Part shown: in pieces, positions 1 through 5,378 of the stretch
Position numbering within the stretch: the first letter of the stretch is position 1
Layout: every line of letters starts with the position of its first letter
NCBI GenBank assembly: GCA_047639615.1
Contig: JBLIOL010000356.1
Location: forward strand, 1-5,378
Length of the DNA stretch: 5,378 nucleotides
From: CAYWNK01 sp047639615
GTDB lineage: Bacteria; Planctomycetota; UBA1135; GCA-002686595
Reading direction: 5' to 3'
Made by a program: the position numbers and the translations under genes
Notes under the pieces: generated by a model
Told to the model about the DNA's origin: nothing
The model's database searches: none
The model's input: only the letters and a program-made list of their open reading frames with translations

Positions 1-1099
1 AGAGTGTGTCGAGGGTCTCCTCGATCAGCTCGGTACGGTCGTAGAAGGGGCGGATCGTCACCTGACTGATGCCGCCGCCATCCAATTGCTTGGTGGGTAG
101 GCTGGGTGCGAGCTCAGCGATGCGTTGCTTGACCGCCTCGATGACCTCCATGGGATTGGAGCCGTAGCGCGCGACCACCACGCCGCCCACGGCCTCCGCT
201 CCGTCGCGCTCCAAGGCACCGCGCCGCAGGGCCGGGCCTAGGTGTACGTCGGCGACCTGCCTGAGGGTTAGGGCGACCCCATCCTGGGAGCGCAGTCCAA
301 CGGCCTCCAGGTCCTCGATATCCTCCAAGCGTCCGAGGCCGCGCACCACATACTCCGCGCGGTTGACCTCCATCGTGCGCGCACCCACATCTAGGTTGCT
401 GGAGCGCACCGCCGCGAATACCTGACTGAGCGTGACCCCGTGGGCGAAGAGCCGCGCCGGGTCCACGTCCACTTGATACTCACGTACGAAGCCGCCGATG
501 GAGGCCACTTCGGCCACTCCGGGCACGCTGGCGAGGGCGTAGCGCACGGTCCAGTCTTGGATTTCGCGCAGCTCCGCCAGGTCGTAGCCGCCGGCTGGCT
601 GATCGTCTTCGGTACGTCCCTCGAGGGTGTACCAGAAGACCTGTCCCAGGGCCGTGGCGTCGGGGCCCAGGGTCGGGCGCACGTTCTCGGGCAGGGCGCT
701 GGCGGGCAGGCTGGCGAGCTTTTCAAGGATGCGGCTGCGCGACTCGTAGATGTCGCTGCCCTCCTCGAAGATCACATAGACCCACGAGGCACCGAACATG
801 GAACTGCTGCGTAGACTGCGCACGCCGGGCACGCCCAGGAGCGACACGGTCAGCGGGTAAGTGACCTGATCCTCCACGTCCTGGGGCGAGCGTCCGGGCC
901 AACGGCTGAACACGATCTGTTGGTTGTCGGCCGTATCCGGGATCGCGTCCACGGGCACGGGGTCGCGCTCGATACCGGGCACATCCCAGGCGAAGGGCGC
1001 TGAGTAGATGCCGAATGCGGTCAGCATCAGGGCGCCGATGCCCACCAATAGCGGTAGCTCTAGGCAGGCCCTGGCGAGCCGTTCGATGGCGGCCTTCAC
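1..1099 (-). CDS. cusA: CusA/CzcA-family heavy-metal efflux RND permease, N-terminal part (cut by window edge)
   Basis: Inner-membrane proton/metal antiporter of the HME-RND family, which would drive export through the adaptor and outer-membrane channel encoded just upstream. The first 366 residues are visible; family members are usually about 1,050 residues or a little more. Translation shows a first membrane helix at about residues 15-33, then VDAIPD (50-55), QVTYPLT (78-84), LGPDATALG (144-152), an EVASIGG...EYQVDVDP stretch (197-214) and FYDRTELIEETLDTL (352-366), all matching CusA/CzcA porter-domain wording. The gene is cut just before the expected second membrane helix. I chose the GTG at 1099-1097: it overlaps the adaptor stop as GTGA, and GGAGG lies 7 bases upstream. 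About ten extra residues (around 35-47) separate helix 1 from VDAIPD compared with E. coli CusA. The methionine relay and proton-relay residues are not in view, so Cu/Ag versus Zn/Co/Cd cannot be read from this part. Confidence 0.95.
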   Translation of the reverse strand, partial: MKAAIERLARACLELPLLVGIGALMLTAFGIYSAPFAWDVPGIERDPVPVDAIPDTADNQQIVFSRWPGRSPQDVEDQVTYPLTVSLLGVPGVRSLRSSSMFGASWVYVIFEEGSDIYESRSRILEKLASLPASALPENVRPTLGPDATALGQVFWYTLEGRTEDDQPAGGYDLAELREIQDWTVRYALASVPGVAEVASIGGFVREYQVDVDPARLFAHGVTLSQVFAAVRSSNLDVGARTMEVNRAEYVVRGLGRLEDIEDLEAVGLRSQDGVALTLRQVADVHLGPALRRGALERDGAEAVGGVVVARYGSNPMEVIEAVKQRIAELAPSLPTKQLDGGGISQVTIRPFYDRTELIEETLDTL

Positions 1100-2979
1100 T
1101 GGCCGGCCTCCAGGTTGCGCAGCAGGTCGCCGCACTCAAGCATGCGTGCGCCGAAGTAGGGATTGGCCACGCTGCCTTCGCGCTGAATCCAGAAACCGCC
1201 GGTGCCACCCTGGGCCATGGGGCAGTGGGCTTCGCGCACACCAAGCTCGGAGGGGACTCCGAAGGATGTGGCCAGGCGCAGGGTCACGTCGAAGAAGGCG
1301 CCCAGGTTGTCGCGCAGCTCCTTCACATCCTTGGCCGCGGCCATGGCACGCATGTCGCGGAGCAAGGCCGGCCTTTGTTCGAGGAAGGTGCGCCGCGCGC
1401 GCGCGGCGAGCCCTTCTATCTGCGCCTTGGCGAAGGCCTTGGGCAGTGCCTTGGCCAGTTCGAGGGAGCGCTCGTCCTGATCGGCCGCCAGGCTGGCGGA
1501 GATGTCCATGACCCCGGTCCAGAAATCCTGCAGGGAGGCGCGCAGGGTGGCGCCGGAAGGGCCGGGCGCACCCTCCTCGCCGGGGCGCGACATGACCGAC
1601 GGCATGCCGCGAATCTGCATGGCGCTGTCGATGCGGAAGGCGCCCTGGCTGACGACGCGCTCGCCTGCTGTCAAGCCGGAGCGCACCTGCACGAACTCAC
1701 CAGCACGCGGACCGAGCACGATCTCGCGGCCCTCGTAAGCGTAGCCATCCTTAAGCTTGCGCTCCACGTAGACCACGGCGCGTCGCCCCGTGGGCAAGAC
1801 GGCGCTCAGGGGAATGATCAAGCCGGGCTCGTTCACGCCCTCGTCCACCAGGCCAAGGGTCTCTGCCGGTTGCAGCTGCATGCCGCACACCTCGCAGGCG
1901 CCCGGCTCGTCGCTGATGACTTCCGGGTGCATGGTGCCGACCCACTTGCCGGCCAGGCTCGCGGGCAGAATCACGCCGCTTTGACCGAGGCGCGCATGCA
2001 CCACGGCCTTGGCGAACATGCCGGGCTTGAGCCGCCCATCGGGATTGGCCAGGTTGATGCGCACGGTGGTCGTGCGCTTGGCGCGGTCGACTTCCGGTGC
2101 GATGAAGGACACGGTGCCTTCCATGACTTCGCCGGGGATCGCTTCCAGTTGCACCGATGCCAGTTGGCCGTAGCGCAGCCAGGGCAGATCTTGCTCGAAG
2201 GCTTCAAGCTCGAGCCAGAGGTGGCTCAAGTCGGCCACCTCGTAGATCGGCGTGCCTTCGCGCACGTAGGCACCTTCCTCGCCGTGGCGGCGCAGGACCG
2301 TGCCCGTTACGGGCGAGCGCAGGGTGATGCGATCGCGGGCTATCCCTTCGGTCTCGATGGCGTTGATCTGTTCCAGGTCTAGGCCGTAGAGCTCGAGCTT
2401 GGCGCGCGCTGTCATGTACGCGGCCTGGCTGCTGCCTGGGTTGAGCACGGAGTTCGTGTCGCGCGTGCGTGCGAGAGCCGCGAGGAGTTCCTCTTGCGCT
2501 GACAGCAAAGTGGGGGAGTAGAGCTCGGCCAAGTGATCGCCCTGGTTCACGCTCACGCCGGAGTAGTTCACGAAGAGCCGCTCCAGACGTCCGGCTACGC
2601 GCGCGCTGATGCTGGTCAGGGTGGTTTCGTCGGCTTCCACCGTGCCCACCAAGCGGACGCCGCGGGTGGCCATGCGGCGCTCCACCAGGGACGTCTCCAC
2701 CTGCGCTACCCTGACCTGGGATTCCATCAGCACCAGCTCGCTGCCGGCGTTGGGGTCGAACACCACCAGGTCCATGCCGCAGATCGGACAAGGGACTGGG
2801 TCGGGCAATTGCACCTGCGCGTGCATGGGGCAGGTCCAGAGCACGGCCTCTTCAGCGGATTCGGCCGGCTGTGCGCCAGCTTGCTGGCCGTGCTCGTGCT
2901 CGCCTTCCATGGGCGCGTCGCCGCAGGCGGCGAAGAGCAGTGCGAAGCTCAGGTGGAACAGAAGTTGGAAGCGGTTCAT
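1096..2979 (-). CDS. cusB: CusB-type RND periplasmic adaptor lipoprotein with two heavy-metal-binding modules and a DUF3347-like C-terminus
   Basis: Membrane-fusion protein that would bridge the RND pump and the outer-membrane channel and hand metal to the pump. It has 627 residues, well over the roughly 400 of E. coli CusB. A hydrophobic leader ends at LLFAAC (Cys19), so it is probably a lipoprotein, followed by an acidic/His stretch (MEGEHEH, 24-30). Module 1 is a heavy-metal-binding domain at about 48-73 with C50, M52, H53, C64, C67 and M69. The HlyD/CusB core (barrel-sandwich hybrid, helical hairpin, beta-barrel) covers about 85-335. Module 2, about 345-372, has MHPE (350-353) and CEVCGM (362-367) but lacks the usual first Cys (GTMHP instead of CPMHP). 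The core resumes at about 385-460. The C-terminus ends in a DUF3347-like block with HCPMA (585-589), NPYFG and MLECG (613-617). The ATG overlaps the upstream stop as ATGA and follows GAGAGG. The metal modules suggest copper or silver; other soft metals are possible. Confidence 0.94.
   Translation of the reverse strand: MNRFQLLFHLSFALLFAACGDAPMEGEHEHGQQAGAQPAESAEEAVLWTCPMHAQVQLPDPVPCPICGMDLVVFDPNAGSELVLMESQVRVAQVETSLVERRMATRGVRLVGTVEADETTLTSISARVAGRLERLFVNYSGVSVNQGDHLAELYSPTLLSAQEELLAALARTRDTNSVLNPGSSQAAYMTARAKLELYGLDLEQINAIETEGIARDRITLRSPVTGTVLRRHGEEGAYVREGTPIYEVADLSHLWLELEAFEQDLPWLRYGQLASVQLEAIPGEVMEGTVSFIAPEVDRAKRTTTVRINLANPDGRLKPGMFAKAVVHARLGQSGVILPASLAGKWVGTMHPEVISDEPGACEVCGMQLQPAETLGLVDEGVNEPGLIIPLSAVLPTGRRAVVYVERKLKDGYAYEGREIVLGPRAGEFVQVRSGLTAGERVVSQGAFRIDSAMQIRGMPSVMSRPGEEGAPGPSGATLRASLQDFWTGVMDISASLAADQDERSLELAKALPKAFAKAQIEGLAARARRTFLEQRPALLRDMRAMAAAKDVKELRDNLGAFFDVTLRLATSFGVPSELGVREAHCPMAQGGTGGFWIQREGSVANPYFGARMLECGDLLRNLEAGQ
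1107..1111 (-). promoter_or_regulatory. Ribosome-binding site that fixes the GTG start of the RND pump
   Basis: On the minus strand GGAGG lies 7 bases before the GTG at 1099-1097, inside the last codons of the adaptor gene. With the GTGA overlap it sets the pump start and supports translational coupling to the adaptor. Confidence 0.6.
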
Positions 2980-4283
2980 TGGAGGTCCTCTCCGAGCAGG
3001 GCGCGTAGGTCGGCGATGGCCAGGTGCGTGTCGCGCACGGCGCGGGTATGGGTCAGGGCGAGAGCCAATTGCAGGCGCTCGGCGTCGATCAAGTCGGTCA
3101 GGCTGGCCTGTCCGGCGCGGTAGGCTGCCAGGGTCAGGCGCAGGGATTCCTCCGCGCGCGGTAGCAGCACATCGCGGTGCAGCTTGCGATTGCTCTCGGC
3201 GTTTTCTGCGCGGAAGAGAATCGCCGCGAGGTCGGCGTTCAGTTGGCGCTGCGCGTGTTCGTACTCAAGGTGCGAGGCGCGCAACTCGTGGGCTGCGCCC
3301 CGTTCGGCAGCGTCGTCGGCGGCGCGCCACACGGGCAGGTCCATGGAGAGGCGTAGGGCTATCGGGTCGTCGCCGCTACCGCTGGGATTGCCTGCGATGG
3401 AGTCGTCCACTTGCAGGTAGTCGAGACCCACGCCGAGCATGGGCTTGCGCTTGCGATCAGCTAGGCGGACCTTGGCTTGGGCCGCTCGGACCTTGGCGCG
3501 CAAGGTGATTAGGCGCGGAGAGTGCTCGCGCAGCAGTTGGCCGAGGGCATCCGCGTCGAGCTCTAAATCGGTGGGTGCTTCCAGGGGCGGTGGCGTGCTC
3601 GGCAGTTCATCCATGGAGAGGGCAGTGGCCAACTTCGCGTCCAGGGGTAGGTGCGCCTTGCGCAGGCGCCGCAGGGTCTCTTCGCTGCGCGCTAGCTCTA
3701 CCTCCAAGCGCAGCAGGGCTTGCTGTCCGGATCCGGCGCGGATGCGCGTCAGAACCACCGGCTCGAGGGTGTGCAGCAGGGCGACCTGCTGCTCCTGCAA
3801 GGCGAGCTCGGTGCTGAGTTGGGCGCGCTCGATCCACGCGTGTTCCACTGCGCGGCGCGCGCTCGCGGCGCTGCCCAGGGCCATGCCCTCGGCGGCGGCG
3901 GCCATGCCCTCGGCCGCTTCGCCAGCCGCGCGCAGGGTGCCGGGCCAGGGCAAGGCTTGGCTCAAGCTCAACCGGCGCACATGCGGGCCGGTGCGCGTCT
4001 GCAACTCCTCCACGAACTCCGTCCACATGAGTTTCGGGTTGGGCAAACGCCTAGCCTGGGCCGGTAATTCTCCGGCGGCCTCAGCGCGATTCCGAGCGGC
4101 CAGAAGGCCGGCGTTATTCGCCAGGCCATGCAGGACCGCGTCGGTCAGGGTGCTGGGCACGGCGCTGGTGGCTGGCCGCAGGTCCTGACCGGGTTGCGTG
4201 GAAGGGGTGGAGTTGGGAGTGGCGGCGCAGGCCGCGAGTGCCGTGGCCAAGAGGCCGACGCTGATGATTCGGAGGGGTTCCAT
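2976..4283 (-). CDS. TolC-family outer-membrane channel lipoprotein of the metal efflux system
   Basis: Outer-membrane factor forming the exit duct of the tripartite pump; CusC/CzcC-like by position. It has 435 residues, normal for the family. The leader ends at LAAC (Cys19), a standard lipobox, followed by a Ser/Thr/Pro-rich linker to about 45. Two outer-membrane efflux repeats follow. The first carries LPNPKLMW (80-87) and LSLSQALPWPGTL (105-117); the second carries PMLGVGLDYLQVD (281-293), LSMDLPVWR (312-320) and the typical AAYRAGQASLTDLIDAERLQL-type end motif (387-407). Long Ala/Leu/Arg/Glu-rich helices between these fit the alpha-barrel. It is the first of three overlapping genes and its stop overlaps the adaptor ATG by 4 bases. 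The Shine-Dalgarno sequence before this ATG is weak (GGGA about 7 bases upstream), so the start is likely but less certain than the others. I give no symbol because TolC-family proteins do not reveal their substrate by sequence. Confidence 0.93.
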   Translation of the reverse strand: MEPLRIISVGLLATALAACAATPNSTPSTQPGQDLRPATSAVPSTLTDAVLHGLANNAGLLAARNRAEAAGELPAQARRLPNPKLMWTEFVEELQTRTGPHVRRLSLSQALPWPGTLRAAGEAAEGMAAAAEGMALGSAASARRAVEHAWIERAQLSTELALQEQQVALLHTLEPVVLTRIRAGSGQQALLRLEVELARSEETLRRLRKAHLPLDAKLATALSMDELPSTPPPLEAPTDLELDADALGQLLREHSPRLITLRAKVRAAQAKVRLADRKRKPMLGVGLDYLQVDDSIAGNPSGSGDDPIALRLSMDLPVWRAADDAAERGAAHELRASHLEYEHAQRQLNADLAAILFRAENAESNRKLHRDVLLPRAEESLRLTLAAYRAGQASLTDLIDAERLQLALALTHTRAVRDTHLAIADLRALLGEDLQ

Positions 4284-4339
4284 GGACGGATCCCAGGTGC
4301 AGAAGTCGATCGAGGTGCGAAGCCTCAGCTCGGAATCAG

Positions 4340-4351
4340 GGCCCTAGGGCC
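4340..4351. repeat. 12-bp perfect palindrome in the leader of the efflux operon
   Basis: GGCCCTAGGGCC reads the same on both strands and lies 57 bases before the outer-membrane factor ATG, between the hairpin cluster and the gene. It could be an operator half-hidden in the operon leader, but it matches no metal-regulator site I know and is GC-rich enough to be chance. The rest of the 4284-4397 leader shows no convincing -35/-10 pair. Confidence 0.25.
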
Positions 4352-4369
4352 GCTCAACCGCTGCAAACT

Positions 4370-4396
4370 CCGCGCGAGAAGGGCTTTCTCGCGCGG
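4370..4396 (-). terminator. Hairpin just after the stop of the cysteine-rich gene; possible terminator or attenuator
   Basis: CCGCGCGAGAA (4370-4380) and TTCTCGCGCGG (4386-4396) form a perfect 11-bp stem with a 5-base loop. On the minus strand it begins one base after the TGA at 4400-4398 and lies about 85 bases before the outer-membrane factor start. The stem is followed by AGTTTGC rather than a clean run of T, so intrinsic termination may be partial. It could alternatively be an mRNA-stabilising or processing structure that sets the ratio between the first gene and the pump genes. Confidence 0.5.
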
Positions 4397-4397
4397 C

Positions 4398-4880
4398 TCA
4401 AAGTCGCCAGACGGCGACTTTTGCGCGGGCCTTTGCGGCCCGCGGATAGGCCCTTGGAGGGCCGTGGCGCCCTTGCGCAGCTCCGAGGAGCAGGCTGGGG
4501 GCCCGTCGGGCAGCTTCTGCCCGGATGTTCTGGGGAGCGCACTGGCTGGAGGCAGCCGGGGCCGGTTCCGGGCCCTGCGGGGCGCTGGGGACCGGCGCTA
4601 GGGGAGCGTGGGGACGCTTCGGGCGCGGGCTCAGGCTGCAAGTGCAGTCAGATCCCTCAGTTTCGGTGATCTGCGCGCCGCATCCACAGCAGCAGGAGGA
4701 CGATGTGGCCTCTTCTAGCTCCACACAGCACCCGCAACCGTCCGTGGTGAGATCTGCTGTGGGGGCTGTTTGGGCCGCCCAGGCTCCCTGTGCAGCTCCG
4801 GCGCCCATGAGCAGCAGGGCCCACAGGATGAGGCCCCAGCGTTTGCTGGAACGGCCGGTCTTGGAGGGGAGGAGGGACAT
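4398..4880 (-). CDS. Small secreted cysteine-rich protein ahead of the metal efflux operon
   Basis: I cannot assign this to a named family. The 160-residue protein begins with a basic N-region (K7, R10, K13, R14), a hydrophobic stretch (about 15-30) and a possible signal-peptidase site near AWA-A (33-36). Nine cysteines then fall within residues 49-81 (49, 51, 52, 63, 64, 65, 67, 79, 81), in CGCC, CCCGC and CTC clusters, with a tenth at 114. A Pro/Ala-rich segment (about 84-116, with one His at 91) and an Arg/Ala-rich tail ending VAVWRL follow. The cysteine clusters beside a Cus-type operon suggest a periplasmic metal-binding buffer or carrier, but this is inference. I chose the ATG at 4880-4878 because it puts the signal peptide at the N-terminus and follows AAGAG by 8 bases; the open frame continues to 5183 but would run into nrdR. 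The tail overlaps two hairpins and has biased composition, so its last 25 or so residues are the least certain part. Confidence 0.72.
   Translation of the reverse strand: MSLLPSKTGRSSKRWGLILWALLLMGAGAAQGAWAAQTAPTADLTTDGCGCCVELEEATSSSCCCGCGAQITETEGSDCTCSLSPRPKRPHAPLAPVPSAPQGPEPAPAASSQCAPQNIRAEAARRAPSLLLGAAQGRHGPPRAYPRAAKARAKVAVWRL
4400..4421. terminator. Second hairpin, with A/T-ended stem, at the stop codon of the cysteine-rich gene
   Basis: AAAGTCGCC (4400-4408) and GGCGACTTT (4413-4421) form a perfect 9-bp stem with a 4-base loop. The A-run on one side and T-run on the other (TTTT on the plus strand at 4419-4422, TTT on the minus strand) give the form of a bidirectional intrinsic terminator, although the T-runs are short. 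On the minus strand it covers the last codons of the cysteine-rich gene and the first base of its stop codon. No plus-strand gene ends here, so only the minus-strand direction has an obvious use. Confidence 0.4.
4424..4444. repeat. Third inverted repeat, inside the 3' end of the cysteine-rich gene
   Basis: CGCGGGCC (4424-4431) and GGCCCGCG (4437-4444) form a perfect 8-bp GC stem with loop TTTGC. It lies within the coding sequence, two bases from the second hairpin, so three stems follow one another within 75 bases. In GC-rich DNA one such stem can arise by chance; three in tandem is less likely. Confidence 0.4.
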
Positions 4881-5018
4881 GGGCAGGGCTCTTATGACCA
4901 GTATCGATCCGAAGCCGGAGCGGGCACAAGGCCTGAAAAGGGATATTTGAGCGTCAAGCGGCGTGGCGGGCGTTTCACGCCCCCCCGACCCCTTGTGTCC
5001 AGGTGGGCGATCCCTTGG

Positions 5019-5047
5019 TTGACACACCATATGTAGCGTGCTTTGCT
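5019..5047 (+). promoter_or_regulatory. Possible sigma-70-type promoter of nrdR
   Basis: A perfect TTGACA (5019-5024) is followed after 17 bases by TTTGCT (5042-5047), which matches TATAAT at only 3 of 6 positions. If used, the transcript would start near 5054, with a leader of about 11 bases and no ribosome-binding site, nearly leaderless. The overlap with the NrdR box supports the assignment; the poor -10 element weakens it. Confidence 0.35.
5024..5039 (+). promoter_or_regulatory. Probable NrdR box (operator) upstream of nrdR
   Basis: The 16-mer ACACCATATGTAGCGT matches the NrdR-box consensus as I recall it (acaCwAtATaTwGtgt) at 13 of 16 positions, including the nearly invariant outer ACAC and inner ATAT. 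The mismatches are at positions 5, 10 and 14. It is centred on the palindrome CATATG and lies 25 bases before the nrdR ATG, inside the spacer of a possible promoter, where a bound repressor would block RNA polymerase. NrdR boxes usually come in pairs; no good second copy is seen at the usual distance of about three helical turns. Confidence 0.55.
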
Positions 5048-5064
5048 CTCTTACCTGCTCGCCT

Positions 5065-5378
5065 ATGAAGTGCTCACGCTGCCAAGCCGACGACGACCGC
5101 GTGGTGGATTCTCGGACGTCTTCGGACGGCACCGTGATTCGCCGGAGGAGGGAGTGTCTGGCCTGTTTTATGCGCTTCACCACCTACGAGCGGGTGGAGG
5201 ATACGCCCCTGCGGGTGATCAAGAAAAGCGGCGAGCGTGTGCGCTTTGATCGCGACCGGATTCAGCAGGGGATCATGCGCGCCTGCGAGAAGCTGCCCGT
5301 TTCGATGATCGCTATCGAGGAGGCGGTGGCCCGTATCGAGGCCCGTTGTCAGGAGGACTACGACAGCGAAGTGCAGAG
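5065..5378 (+). CDS. nrdR: Transcriptional repressor NrdR, N-terminal part (cut by window edge)
   Basis: NrdR senses ATP/dATP and represses ribonucleotide reductase genes by binding NrdR boxes. The first 104 residues of about 150 are visible. The start MKCSRCQADDDRVVDSR is the N-terminal zinc ribbon, with C3/C6 and C31/C34 as the two CxxC pairs. IRRRREC (25-31) and RFTTYERVE (37-45) are family hallmarks. The ATP-cone domain begins at about 48 with PLRVIKKSGERVRFDRDRI and continues to the edge. The gene is divergent from the cysteine-rich gene and unrelated in function to the efflux operon. No Shine-Dalgarno sequence is visible before the ATG, yet alignment of MKC to the family start makes it secure. 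A match to the NrdR box just upstream suggests autoregulation. An overlapping TTG-started frame from 5043 is a shadow of this gene. Confidence 0.97.
   Translation, partial: MKCSRCQADDDRVVDSRTSSDGTVIRRRRECLACFMRFTTYERVEDTPLRVIKKSGERVRFDRDRIQQGIMRACEKLPVSMIAIEEAVARIEARCQEDYDSEVQ

Noticed and set aside
1015..2382. Long plus-strand open frame of 455 codons opposite the adaptor gene
   Set aside because: It is antisense to a clearly recognisable adaptor and has no family wording; its His/Gly/Ala-rich composition is what a GC-rich gene gives on its opposite strand.
2609..4188. Plus-strand open frames opposite the outer-membrane factor and the adaptor N-terminus (2609-3508, 3439-4188)
   Set aside because: Ser/Arg/Ala-rich antisense shadows of well-supported minus-strand genes, with no motifs.
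4128..4669. Open frames on both strands across the operon leader and the 3' half of the cysteine-rich gene (4128-4601 plus, 4354-4641 minus, 4421-4669 plus)
   Set aside because: Low-complexity Gly/Arg/Pro composition, no start signals, and they cross the hairpin cluster.
4983..4998. Second NrdR box upstream of the good one
   Set aside because: Only 9 of 16 positions match, essentially one half-site, and the 41-base distance is not the usual spacing.
4881..5183. N-terminal extension of the cysteine-rich gene back to an ATG at 5183
   Set aside because: It would overlap nrdR by more than 100 bases and bury the signal peptide about 100 residues into the protein.
5043..5249. TTG-started 68-codon plus-strand frame
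   Set aside because: It is out of frame with nrdR, which is unmistakable over the same bases.
1..5378. CRISPR arrays, insertion sequences, tRNA or rRNA genes
   Set aside because: No spaced direct repeats, transposase motifs, cloverleaf or rRNA-like sequence was seen on either strand.

Overview
The window is GC-rich (roughly two thirds G+C by eye). It holds most of a heavy-metal efflux locus on the minus strand and the 5' part of nrdR on the plus strand. The organism is probably a Gram-negative bacterium with an outer membrane. A GC-rich member of the Planctomycetota is my best guess. It rests on the NrdR wording around its second CxxC and on the pump/adaptor subtype, as I remember those families; it is not a proven placement.

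Layout in the direction of transcription on the minus strand: a small secreted cysteine-rich protein (4880 to 4398); a cluster of three adjacent hairpins (4444 to 4370) around its stop codon; then a tightly packed tripartite efflux operon. The operon consists of a TolC-family outer-membrane lipoprotein (4283 to 2976), a CusB-type periplasmic adaptor (2979 to 1096), and a CusA/CzcA-type RND pump (from 1099, running off the left edge at position 1). The two junctions inside the operon are 4-base overlaps (ATGA and GTGA), so the three parts are probably translationally coupled. The pump starts at GTG.

The three operon products would form a proton-driven complex that carries metal ions from the periplasm or inner membrane out of the cell. 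The adaptor has two heavy-metal-binding modules plus a C-terminal DUF3347-like module, which points to Cu(I)/Ag(I) rather than Zn/Co/Cd. The substrate cannot be settled because the pump's transmembrane methionine relay lies outside the window. The cysteine-rich protein may be a periplasmic metal buffer or carrier for the same system, but this is inference from position and composition.

The 184-base gap 4881-5064 separates the divergent cysteine-rich gene and nrdR. It carries a good match to the NrdR box at 5024-5039, overlapping a possible promoter, which suggests that nrdR represses itself. No metal-responsive regulator gene and no recognisable metal-regulator operator is visible. Apart from this gap and the 114-base leader 4284-4397, the window is entirely coding.
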